From: SAR324 cluster bacterium
GTDB lineage: Bacteria > SAR324 > NAC60-12
Length of the DNA: 5,683 nt
NCBI GenBank assembly: GCA_028822475.1
Contig: JAPKDT010000143.1
Span: forward strand, 1 to 5,683
Direction: 5' to 3'
Each line of letters starts with the position of its first letter. Within the stretch, counting starts at the first letter, position 1. This document shows positions 1 to 5,634 of the stretch, in pieces. The notes beneath the pieces were generated by a model that saw only the letters and a program-made list of their open reading frames with translations, had not been told where the DNA came from and searched no databases. The position numbers and the translations under genes were made by a program.

Positions 1-228
1 AATTTAGACGCGGACAGTTATACTTTTCGGCGACGTCTAAGCTCAAGTGCTTTCACTATGGATTACCGTCCTGATTGCTGGAACATTCGCCTTGCTCTCA
101 CAGAAAATGTCGGCAAAACTTTATCAAACAGCGGACGTGAAAAAGAATATATTGACCGTACCCTCTATGTCTACATTAACTTAGGCGGTATTTCGATTCC
201 AGAACAAATTTTGCCGGATTTGGATTAA
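1..228 (+). CDS. lptD: Probable LPS-assembly protein LptD, C-terminal end (partial)
   Basis: This reading frame is open from the left edge and gives 75 residues ending in TAA at 226-228; the start lies outside the window. The visible part alternates polar and hydrophobic residues as outer-membrane beta strands do. It contains DYRPDCWNIRLAL followed by a charged turn (SGREKEY) and a last strand RTLYVYINLGGI. A Cys-Trp in the penultimate strand region and a final strand ending in a Leu-Gly-Gly or Leu-Gly-Leu turn are typical of the LptD C-terminus, where the Cys belongs to the disulfide-forming set. LptD inserts lipopolysaccharide into the outer leaflet of the outer membrane together with LptE. 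Only the tail is visible, so the assignment rests on pattern recognition; another large beta-barrel is the alternative. The next gene begins 4 bases downstream on the same strand, suggesting co-transcription. Confidence 0.68.
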   Translation, partial: NLDADSYTFRRRLSSSAFTMDYRPDCWNIRLALTENVGKTLSNSGREKEYIDRTLYVYINLGGISIPEQILPDLD

Positions 229-232
229 GTAG

Positions 233-982
233 ATGAAAAACTACAATTACCAATCAACATTAAAAAACTTTAAGAATACAGCATTTCACAAGTCTGTCTT
301 GTTCTTGTTTATTTTATGCAGTTTGATTATTTTTGCAGGAGATCTTAACGCGCAGAAATTTCTTTCTCTTGAGCAAAGTGAAATGGAAGAGCGTAGTTTA
401 GAAGAACGAACGGCTACAAAGGAACCTAAGTTTTTTGACTCAAGAACTTCAGATCAATGGATCGGATTATATTTTGGTGTAGGATTTCGCAAGGTGAAGC
501 TTCAAGTTGCAGATGCTGTAACAATTTCTGATTCGGATGGGGAAGCAAACGGAATCGGATTTAATTTTGGATATTTTTGGGATGAGCAGGTATTAGAATA
601 TGAAAGGCAAGTTTCTATTGTTGAACACTCGGAATCTTTTACTTATCAAGAAGAATCTGGGCAAAAACTTGAAGTGATCCAAAATAATTTCTGGTACATA
701 CAATACCCTAAAATCAATCGCGACTTTTATTTGCACTATGGCAGTGGGCTTCAGTTTACTAAAACGCGTTTTGCTGGAACAGCGAGTAATGATGCTTATG
801 AAGATGAAATCGCTCTTGGAATAGAAACCGGATTCTCCTTTTTTGTCACTTCCAATTTATTAATATATTATCGTTTTTCGCTGGGTCAAAACTTAACATT
901 CCTCACTTCCTCTTCATCAAATCCTTTTTTGAAACAAAGTCAATTACACACGATCTATCTTAATTACTTTTTCCCGCTTTGA
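233..982 (+). CDS. Secreted, probable outer-membrane beta-barrel protein of unknown function
   Basis: This 249-residue protein has a basic N-terminus (Lys at 2, 11, 14 and 20), a hydrophobic stretch at about 21-36 (SVLFLFILCSLIIFAG) and a likely signal peptidase I site after LNA (residue 40). C29 is not in a good lipobox, so a lipoprotein is unlikely. Residues about 41-66 are charged and rich in Glu (EMEERSLEERT) and look like a periplasmic linker. From about residue 75 onward there are alternating amphipathic segments rich in Gly and aromatics (IGLYFGVGF, GIGFNFGYF, DFYLHYGSGLQF, LLIYYRFSLGQ), and the protein ends YLNYFFPL, as in small 8- to 10-stranded barrels. I do not recognise the family. 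The start ATG at 233 follows the upstream TAA by 4 bases with no strong Shine-Dalgarno sequence, so translation may be coupled to the LptD-like gene. A role in envelope biogenesis is only an inference from that neighbour. Confidence 0.75.
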   Translation: MKNYNYQSTLKNFKNTAFHKSVLFLFILCSLIIFAGDLNAQKFLSLEQSEMEERSLEERTATKEPKFFDSRTSDQWIGLYFGVGFRKVKLQVADAVTISDSDGEANGIGFNFGYFWDEQVLEYERQVSIVEHSESFTYQEESGQKLEVIQNNFWYIQYPKINRDFYLHYGSGLQFTKTRFAGTASNDAYEDEIALGIETGFSFFVTSNLLIYYRFSLGQNLTFLTSSSSNPFLKQSQLHTIYLNYFFPL

Positions 983-988
983 GTATTT

Positions 989-1813
989 TTAAATTTTAAG
1001 GTTTTTAACACGATAATCTGTGACAAGACTTTCCAGTCTTTGATTCAAAAGTTTTTCTTTCCTTTCTCTTGTGTATACATTGTGCGGAGCTGTCCTGACT
1101 GAACACTGACTCTCATCGAGAGGGCAGCGCTCGCAGGTTTGATTAACTTCCATTACAGGAATTTCAGGATCGTTTAAAATTTTTACTTTTTCTTTCAAAG
1201 CTTTATCAACCCTCAATCCAAGTGAGACACAGCGGTTCATTTTTTCTTTCAGACGCAATGCGCGTCCAATGGAAATAAAAAGTACCTCATCGCCACTCTC
1301 CATAAACTGTGCTCTTTGAGCGCGAATTATAATTTTTTCAGGTTTCAGCTTAGTCTGTTCTTCTTCCAACTCTTTTAGTAAAGACACCGGTAACCAACGT
1401 CGGCAATAGTGCTCATTTAAACGTACACCGCTCGGCACTAGCGTTCTGGGCATGTGCAATTCCTTGGTTAATTGAATATCATTTTTCCCAATCATATGTT
1501 CAAAACGAAAATAATGCAGCTCCGTTATATTGAAAAGTCCCGGAAGAATTTGACTGAGACGGTGCAGAAATGTTTCAGGTGTAACTTCATGACGTTTGAG
1601 CAACTTTAAAATAGCTTCACCATCCCAACTTTCTGACTGAAATAATTCCTGAACTTCTTCCTTTGCCTGAAAACGATTGATCATTAAAGCACCTGCAAAA
1701 TAAGAAGCTCTGAAATTGTCCATAACCTGATCAAAACTATCGAATTTTTTCCAGGGAGAAGTACGGAGGCGCTTGCGGATTTTCAATTCAGAATAGCCGA
1801 TTTGTAAAGCCAT
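989..1813 (-). CDS. XRE-family regulator, C-terminal sensor part (DUF2083-like, four-Cys)
   Basis: This 274-residue segment continues the regulator after the in-frame TAG. Its first 50 residues (IGYSEL, SFDQVMDNFRASYFAGALMI) are the conserved join between the IrrE-like region and the C-terminal domain in ScfR/RamB/PrpR regulators. Further hallmarks are SWDGEA (62-67), FLHRLSQILP (82-91), TKELHMPR (116-123), LNEHYCRRW (132-140), and the terminal CERCPLDESQC (227-237) followed by VRTAPHN. C137, C227, C230 and C237 could together hold an Fe-S cluster, as reported for mycobacterial PrpR; that is a family-based inference. The ATG at 1813 has no Shine-Dalgarno: the sense strand just upstream reads CTCACTCCTAGCATG, the wrong polarity for one. 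Independent translation is therefore doubtful, and the ATG is only the first Met after the stop. The segment ends in TAA six bases from the convergent beta-barrel gene. Confidence 0.78.
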   Translation of the reverse strand: MALQIGYSELKIRKRLRTSPWKKFDSFDQVMDNFRASYFAGALMINRFQAKEEVQELFQSESWDGEAILKLLKRHEVTPETFLHRLSQILPGLFNITELHYFRFEHMIGKNDIQLTKELHMPRTLVPSGVRLNEHYCRRWLPVSLLKELEEEQTKLKPEKIIIRAQRAQFMESGDEVLFISIGRALRLKEKMNRCVSLGLRVDKALKEKVKILNDPEIPVMEVNQTCERCPLDESQCSVRTAPHNVYTRERKEKLLNQRLESLVTDYRVKNLKI

Positions 1814-1825
1814 TGAATAGACATG

Positions 1826-2539
1826 CTAGGAGTGAGTGAGTTGGCTGTTTAACAACAATTGAGTTGGTTTCCCCGGAAGGAAAATAAAGCGCTGTCCGGA
1901 TAGTTCAGGATATTTTGAAAAATCCGCGACCCTCGCTTCAACACCGTGAACCTTGCTGAGGGTTCCTATCAGTTCTTCGCGGGTGGGTGGCGGAAACATT
2001 TTCCATTTCTGTTTGCTTGCAAACTTCTCCGCTAGCTCTTCATATTCTTCGAAGTAATTGTTGTGCATTTCCTGAAAAGCCCGTAAAGACGCTAAAAAGA
2101 ACTGCTCAACATTCATGTCATACGCTCTTGAAATCTCCATTAAAGTACTGATAAGCGCAGCGGCTTTCTTAGGTGACGCTGTAAAAAGCTCCATCACATT
2201 TTCAAATGTGATCCCAAAAAGTTGAAAAGGAAACGATCCCAAAACTGATGATGAAAAAAATAATTCAGAGATTTGACCAAGCCGGCCTGTCATGCTGATG
2301 GAAACCAGGTCGTCATAATCAACATCTAATCCATCCGCCAGCATCATTATTTTTTCTGCTTTTGGATATTTTTTTCCTTTTTCAATTTCATTAATATAAG
2401 ACGCAGATAATTCTGTCAGTGCCGCAAGTTCCTTCAGACCATAACCTTTTTCCTGTCTGAAGTTACGGAGCTTCATTCCAAAAATATAGCGTATATTCAG
2501 CTTGCCTGTAACAGAAGTCAATTCACGCTTATTTGGCAT
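1826..2539 (-). CDS. XRE-family regulator, N-terminal part (HTH plus middle domain)
   Basis: This 237-residue segment starts at ATG 2539 and ends at the in-frame TAG. Residues about 17-77 form a Cro/C1-type helix-turn-helix: the recognition region LKELAALTELSASYINEIEKG is followed by KKYPKAEKIMMLADGLDV. Residues about 85-175 are a helical region with FPFQLFGITFENVMELF and the pattern FFLASLRAFQEMHNNYFEEYEELAEKF, which I associate with the long XRE regulators that carry an IrrE-like middle region and a DUF2083 C-terminus (ScfR, RamB, PrpR). Residues 213-237 begin the IrrE-like region, but no HExxH zinc site is formed here or across the stop, so protease activity is not expected. Known relatives control acyl-CoA or short-chain fatty-acid genes, which suits the racemase and hydratase genes just upstream. 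If the TAG is a real stop, this fragment could bind DNA but would lack the sensing domain. No strong Shine-Dalgarno precedes the ATG. Confidence 0.8.
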   Translation of the reverse strand: MPNKRELTSVTGKLNIRYIFGMKLRNFRQEKGYGLKELAALTELSASYINEIEKGKKYPKAEKIMMLADGLDVDYDDLVSISMTGRLGQISELFFSSSVLGSFPFQLFGITFENVMELFTASPKKAAALISTLMEISRAYDMNVEQFFLASLRAFQEMHNNYFEEYEELAEKFASKQKWKMFPPPTREELIGTLSKVHGVEARVADFSKYPELSGQRFIFLPGKPTQLLLNSQLTHS

Positions 2540-2550
2540 ATATTATCCAA

Positions 2551-3747
2551 TTAACTGGTTTTATTGTCTGCACAGACTCCGTCATTTTTTAGTTTTTCGA
2601 TTTGTTGTTCAGTATATCCGAGGTTTTTCAGGACCATCTCAGTTTGTTCACCTAACTCTGCACCAACGTGACGATACTCTGCTTTGCATCTAGAAAACTT
2701 AAATGGAGATGCAATTTGTTTTTGGGATGATCCATCTAAAGCAGGAACCTCTGCAATCATTCCTCTAGCCTTAAAATGCTGATGTTCCATCGCCTCAGGA
2801 AACTCTAACACCAATTCAACACATGCATCAATGTCCGCAAAAGCTGCTTCCCATTCAGACCACGGTCGTTCCAAAAATCTTTCCTGAAGTATTTTCTTCA
2901 AATGTGTTTGAGCTTCAGGATCATCCAGCGTGATTTGCAGCAAAGTTGCCGGAAGTTCCATGGCATTCAACAAAGCAGCAAAAAATTGAGGTTCCAAACT
3001 GCTCACGGAAATCCAACGTTCGTCCCTGGTTTTATAATAATCATAAAACGTCCCACCGTTGAGCCAGGTCGATTCCGGTTTTGCTTCCGGAGCCCCTGCG
3101 AGCCAATTTGCACCTTCGAATATATTCATACTGAACATTGCGTCTGACATACTTATATCAACCGCTTGTCCTTCACCAGTCTGTTGGCGGTGAATCACCG
3201 CGGCTAAAACACCCATTACAGTATGATATGAACCACCCGCGACATCTGCGACCTGGATTCCCATTGGTACAGGGGACTCATTTTTTCTGCGACTATAATT
3301 ACTGACTCCTGAAATGGCGAGATAATTTAGATCGTGACCTGCACGGTTTCGGTAAGGTCCTGTTTGCCCGTATCCTGTTAGTGAACAAAAGATTAGTGCA
3401 GGATTGTGTTTGCGGAGTTCCTCATAATCCAGCCCGAGACGATTCATTACTCCCGGTCGGAATTGTTCCAAAACAATATCATATTTCCCGACCAGTTGTT
3501 GGACAATTTTAACCGCCTCAGGTTTTTTCAGGTTTAAAGCCAGAGAGTGTTTGGAACGATTCAGTGTCGCATGAGTCGCAGATCCGCTGTTAACTCGTGG
3601 CGGAAGCATTCTCACTAAATCCGGACGTGTAGGTGATTCTATCCTTAAAATTTCTGCACCTAAATCAGCCAGCATCATTGATGCATAAGGTCCGGGCAGC
3701 AAAGTCGAAAAGTCGAGAATTTTTAATGAAGTAAGCGGAACGGACAT
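2551..3747 (-). CDS. Alpha-methylacyl-CoA racemase-like protein (CaiB/BaiF superfamily)
   Basis: This 398-residue protein is full length for class III CoA-transferase fold enzymes. The N-terminus (LKILDFSTLLPGPYASMMLADLGAEILRIE) and QFRPGVMNRLGLDYEEL at about 95-111 are typical of the superfamily. RAGHDLNYLAISG (136-147) and LEPQFFAALL (251-260) match alpha-methylacyl-CoA racemase rather than a CoA-transferase. The predicted catalytic residues are H138, D168 (in QVADVAGG) and E252, spaced as H126, D156 and E241 are in the mycobacterial racemase MCR. Such enzymes interconvert (2R)- and (2S)-methylacyl-CoA through an enolate, which is needed before stereospecific beta-oxidation of branched chains. 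The gene starts one base after the stop of the MaoC gene and is followed 11 bases later by the regulator, so it is part of the same operon. The start lacks a clear Shine-Dalgarno and is probably translationally coupled. A true CoA-transferase remains possible but less likely given the His/Glu pair. Confidence 0.88.
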   Translation of the reverse strand: MSVPLTSLKILDFSTLLPGPYASMMLADLGAEILRIESPTRPDLVRMLPPRVNSGSATHATLNRSKHSLALNLKKPEAVKIVQQLVGKYDIVLEQFRPGVMNRLGLDYEELRKHNPALIFCSLTGYGQTGPYRNRAGHDLNYLAISGVSNYSRRKNESPVPMGIQVADVAGGSYHTVMGVLAAVIHRQQTGEGQAVDISMSDAMFSMNIFEGANWLAGAPEAKPESTWLNGGTFYDYYKTRDERWISVSSLEPQFFAALLNAMELPATLLQITLDDPEAQTHLKKILQERFLERPWSEWEAAFADIDACVELVLEFPEAMEHQHFKARGMIAEVPALDGSSQKQIASPFKFSRCKAEYRHVGAELGEQTEMVLKNLGYTEQQIEKLKNDGVCADNKTS

Positions 3748-3748
3748 T

Positions 3749-4165
3749 TTATGCTAATACAACCACTGCCTCAGCGGCGATGGTCTGTGTCTCAGGGGTA
3801 TTTGTGTAAAGTTCAAGTCGCACAAATTTTTCACCGTCCTTTTCAAATTTTTCAACAATTTTTCCGCTGCAGGACACAGTATCACCTATTTGAGTCATTG
3901 CGGTGAAACGATTATTAAAGCTTCTAAGAGCAGATTGAGGTACCCAGTTGGTCAGCATTTGTGCGAGATAAGCCGCGGAGAGCATTCCATGTGCGATCAC
4001 GTCATCCAGTCCTGATGATTTTGCGAAATCAAGATCAACATGAATTGGATTATGATCTCCGGAAGCTCCGCAATAAAGTGCAAGAGTGTGCCGGGAAACT
4101 GAAGGAGTCGTGAGGGCAGGAATTTCGTCCCCAACGTTTAAAGAGTTGAATGTAGGTTGAGTCAT
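3749..4165 (-). CDS. MaoC-like enoyl-CoA hydratase, catalytic subunit (HadB/ChsH1 type)
   Basis: This 138-residue single hot-dog domain carries the (R)-specific hydratase-2 motif: YCGASGDHNPIHVDLDFAKSSGL at 31-53, with D37 and H42 as the catalytic dyad, followed by IAHGMLSAAYLAQML at 57-71. Family members add water to trans-2-enoyl-CoA, or in reverse dehydrate (3R)-hydroxyacyl-CoA or ACP. A protein of this length with a partner lacking the dyad is the arrangement seen in mycobacterial HadA/HadB and in ChsH1/ChsH2-type heteromers. The partner would be the gene encoded immediately upstream, six bases away. The stop of this gene is one base from the racemase start, so the three are likely one transcript. 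The start was chosen at ATG 4165, which gives the usual short N-terminal beta strand before VGDEIP. The substrate is unknown, but the racemase neighbour favours an acyl-CoA over an ACP substrate. Confidence 0.88.
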   Translation of the reverse strand: MTQPTFNSLNVGDEIPALTTPSVSRHTLALYCGASGDHNPIHVDLDFAKSSGLDDVIAHGMLSAAYLAQMLTNWVPQSALRSFNNRFTAMTQIGDTVSCSGKIVEKFEKDGEKFVRLELYTNTPETQTIAAEAVVVLA

Positions 4166-4171
4166 GATTTT

Positions 4172-4615
4172 TTATTGATGCCTGAAAACATAATTGGTTC
4201 GCGTATCCGCGACAATTATACCGTGCTGATTGGTGAAGGAATTGTCTGAAATCACGAATTGCAATGCCCCTCCTTTTTTATCGATAATATCTGTGATTTT
4301 TTTACGAACAGTTATGCTGTCACCGGCATAAATTGGAGCATAGTAGTTAAAATTTTCTTCACCGTGTAGTAATTTTTCTAGCGTTTCTCCCAGAACACTT
4401 ATGAAATCCACCAAATCCAATGCATCTATTTCCAACATGAACGGGAAAGTTGGAGGAGCCAACAATCCGGGTAGTCCTGCTGCTTTTGCTGCATCAGGAT
4501 CTGTATAAATCCCTTTGGTTTCTCCAAGTGTTTTTGCTAGAAATTTTAAGCGCCCTTCTTCAACAGTTATGGTAACAGGTGTAAAATTGTAACCTATGTG
4601 TTTTTTGTCGATCAT
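4172..4615 (-). CDS. FAS1-like/MaoC N-terminal dehydratase-domain subunit (HadA type)
   Basis: This 147-residue hot-dog protein resembles the MaoC_dehydrat_N (FAS1-like dehydratase) family. It begins MIDKKHIGYNFTPVTITVEEGRLKFLAKTLGE, then has YTDPDAAKAAGLPGLLAPPTFPF (37-59) and LLHGEENFNYYAPIYAGDS (82-100), the last matching the family pattern HGEQxFxYxRPIxAGD. It has no D-x4-H hydratase dyad, so it is predicted to be the non-catalytic, substrate-binding half of a heteromer with the next gene, as HadA is to HadB. It is the first gene of the minus-strand operon. A sigma70-like promoter lies about 90-115 bases upstream, with an inverted repeat between them. The sequence directly before the ATG (CAGGCAAAAA) is a weak ribosome binding site at best. 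An acyl-ACP role in fatty-acid synthesis is an alternative, but the linkage to an acyl-CoA racemase argues for CoA thioesters. Confidence 0.84.
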   Translation of the reverse strand: MIDKKHIGYNFTPVTITVEEGRLKFLAKTLGETKGIYTDPDAAKAAGLPGLLAPPTFPFMLEIDALDLVDFISVLGETLEKLLHGEENFNYYAPIYAGDSITVRKKITDIIDKKGGALQFVISDNSFTNQHGIIVADTRTNYVFRHQ

Positions 4616-4663
4616 TTTTTGCCTGAACAGATTAGCTTGGAATTTATTTTGTGTTTTTCTTGG

Positions 4664-4680
4664 TATAAGAATGTCTTACA
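4664..4680. promoter_or_regulatory. 17-bp imperfect inverted repeat, candidate operator
   Basis: The plus strand reads TATAAGA ATG TCTTACA: two 7-base arms, six of seven complementary, around a 3-base centre. It lies between the predicted transcription start (about 4695) and the first gene of the operon, a position where a bound repressor could block transcription. The regulator encoded at the end of the operon is the obvious candidate ligand, but it does not resemble the TTTGCAAA-like site that I recall for RamB, and an AT-rich palindrome of this size can arise by chance. Confidence 0.3.
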
Positions 4681-4702
4681 TTTTTTTTAAAATGAAAAAA
4701 AA
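4681..4702. repeat. A/T inverted tract at the predicted transcription start
   Basis: Eight T residues (4681-4688) and eight A residues (4695-4702) flank AAAATG, forming a perfect but purely A:T inverted repeat. It overlaps the predicted start region of the operon. It lacks a GC-rich stem, so it is not a convincing terminator for the upstream gene. It may simply be promoter-region AT richness, or it may allow RNA polymerase slippage during initiation. Confidence 0.3.
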
Positions 4703-4730
4703 GTCTATGCTTAGTTTGTTTTTCTGTCAA
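4702..4730 (-). promoter_or_regulatory. Probable sigma70-type promoter of the racemase/hydratase operon
   Basis: On the minus strand a perfect -35 hexamer TTGACA (4730-4725) is followed, after exactly 17 bases, by TAGACT (4707-4702), which matches TATAAT at four of six positions. Transcription would start near 4693-4696, in or next to a T tract, giving a leader of roughly 80 bases before the ATG at 4615. The promoter lies just downstream of the stop of the upstream membrane-protein gene (4751), in the only intergenic space of the minus-strand block that is large enough. This is a consensus match only, with no functional evidence. Confidence 0.5.
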
Positions 4731-4750
4731 CAACAAACGAATATTACAAT

Positions 4751-5563
4751 CTACAATCGTTTGCAGGATGAAGTCAAATGTGGAAGTTTGCGCCTGCAGA
4801 GAGTGACAGCACAAGCTTCAATTTGGTTGAGATCCGGCCTGGAAGAAGCAGGAATATTTTTGGTACGGTTACGGACTGTCAACAAACACTGCAGTAATCG
4901 CTGTTCATGTTGCTTGACCAGCATTCTTCCTCCTGTACAATGCACTCGAGCTTCCTTAAAAGTTAACCATGCCGGAAGACGGCTTAATTCAGTCAGTAGG
5001 GATTTTCGAATCTCTGCTAATTCTGCAGTATATGCCGCATTCTGTCTGTTAGAACTGCAGACTGAAGCAGACTGCTCTTTGTTTTTTAAAGACAGCAACG
5101 AAAATCGGTTTATCAGCAATATCATCAGGATCATCAGCAAGAATGCAGTCATTGAGATCAATATCCATTTCAACCACTTGGCCCATTTTCTGGAAGGTTT
5201 TTTTGTTTTACCTTCTTTGAAACTAACCTGAAAAAACTGCACTTTACCGGCTGCAGACTCCAGGTTAAGGTTCGGTGTTTGATTATGACCAATGACCGCA
5301 CCAACGAGCTTAATTTGATCAATTTCAGGTGCATGCATGCCATTTGTTAAAGTTGAAAGATCAGCCACATCACGGGCATAAAGCTGAATCAGTTCCATAA
5401 CTTTAGGTTGCTCGCGCCAGTTTTCGCGTTTAACTTCAGGACCAGTCACGCTGGCCAGATCAAATCTGGAAAACATCTTGGCCTTACGTTCCTTACCAGT
5501 ACCTGTATCACAGACACCAATCGGACGCCACTGAATGTATTTGAGATGGGAAATTTCAGTCAT
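4751..5563 (-). CDS. Hypothetical single-pass membrane protein
   Basis: I do not recognise this 270-residue protein. The first 125 residues look soluble, with a plausible beta segment IDQIKLVGAVIGHNQTPNLNL (81-101) and VQFFQVSF (108-115). A basic stretch (KEGKTKKPSRKWAKW) then precedes one strong transmembrane helix at about 131-152 (LKWILISMTAFLLMILMILL), so the N-terminus should be cytoplasmic and the last ~115 residues periplasmic. That C-terminal part is basic and holds six Cys (169, 209, 226, 251, 256, 267). It also has a helical stretch rich in Leu and Glu (AELAEIRKSLLTELSRLPAWL). It ends in TAG at 4751-4753; read-through would add only seven residues before TGA. ATG 5563 is the first start after an in-frame TGA, but Met30 is possible. 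Support is the clean membrane topology and a long open frame; overlapping plus-strand frames look like shadows. It stands 71 bases downstream of the tRNA-Gln gene on the same strand. Confidence 0.6.
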   Translation of the reverse strand: MTEISHLKYIQWRPIGVCDTGTGKERKAKMFSRFDLASVTGPEVKRENWREQPKVMELIQLYARDVADLSTLTNGMHAPEIDQIKLVGAVIGHNQTPNLNLESAAGKVQFFQVSFKEGKTKKPSRKWAKWLKWILISMTAFLLMILMILLINRFSLLSLKNKEQSASVCSSNRQNAAYTAELAEIRKSLLTELSRLPAWLTFKEARVHCTGGRMLVKQHEQRLLQCLLTVRNRTKNIPASSRPDLNQIEACAVTLCRRKLPHLTSSCKRL

Positions 5564-5634
5564 GTTTCAGGAAGAATTTCCCCAATGCAGGGTAGACTGA
5601 AAGAGAAGAGAGTAGGTGCACTGAGCTGATTTAC
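5564..5634. other. Spacer between tRNA-Gln and the membrane-protein gene
   Basis: These 71 bases hold no small frame, terminator hairpin or clear promoter that I can support. An imperfect palindrome GGAAGAATTTCC at about 5570-5581 lies just upstream of the membrane-protein ATG, and GGGG about 16 bases before the ATG is too far away to be a good ribosome binding site. The gene may be read from the tRNA transcript. Confidence 0.4.

Larger units (their letters stand above)
989..2539 (-). pseudogene. ScfR/RamB/PrpR-type XRE regulator gene interrupted by one in-frame TAG
   Basis: The two adjacent minus-strand frames are one gene. The first ends in TAG at 1826-1828, and the second ATG (1811-1813) lies in the same frame five codons later. 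Reading through gives ...NSQLTHS, stop, HVYSMALQIGYSEL..., collinear without a gap with what I recall of this family (NSRLSxAQxAFxxAREIGY). The stop sits at the position where relatives usually have Gln, so a single CAG to TAG change would account for it. Including the stop codon and four bridging codons, the product would be about 516 residues, close to full length for the family. No other stop or frameshift is seen in either half. Whether the gene is dead, mis-sequenced or read through cannot be decided here. It is the last gene of the minus-strand operon, 11 bases after the racemase gene. Confidence 0.72.

Noticed and set aside
983..1010. Bidirectional terminator between the convergent genes
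   Set aside because: Only six bases separate the stops, and the AT-rich sequence there forms no GC-containing stem.
1826..1828. Pyrrolysine encoded by the in-frame TAG
   Set aside because: Pyl is known mainly in methylamine methyltransferases and a few other proteins. The context here is a transcription regulator at a Gln-like position, and no pyl genes are visible.
1750..1900. Active ImmA/IrrE zinc protease in the middle of the regulator
   Set aside because: The position of the HExxH motif reads ALQIGY after the TAG and has no paired His, so at most a degenerate IrrE-like fold is present.
2010..2030. TTTGCTTGCAAA-like palindrome resembling a RamB-type site
   Set aside because: It lies deep inside the coding sequence of the regulator rather than near a promoter, so it is probably coincidental.
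2502..2693. 63-codon plus-strand open frame
   Set aside because: It lies opposite the racemase 3' end and the regulator 5' end, has no recognisable motif, and is a shadow of well-supported minus-strand genes.
2902..3147. 81-codon plus-strand open frame
   Set aside because: It is wholly antisense to the racemase gene around its catalytic Glu region and has no domain-like pattern.
4596..5231. 211-codon plus-strand open frame
   Set aside because: It covers the promoter region and the antisense of the membrane-protein gene, has a Cys/Arg/Ser-rich composition with no clear domain, and would run over the start of the HadA-like gene. The minus-strand frame with a coherent membrane helix is more convincing.
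5408..5629. 73-codon plus-strand open frame
   Set aside because: Antisense to the N-terminus of the membrane protein and into the tRNA spacer, with no motif or ribosome binding site.
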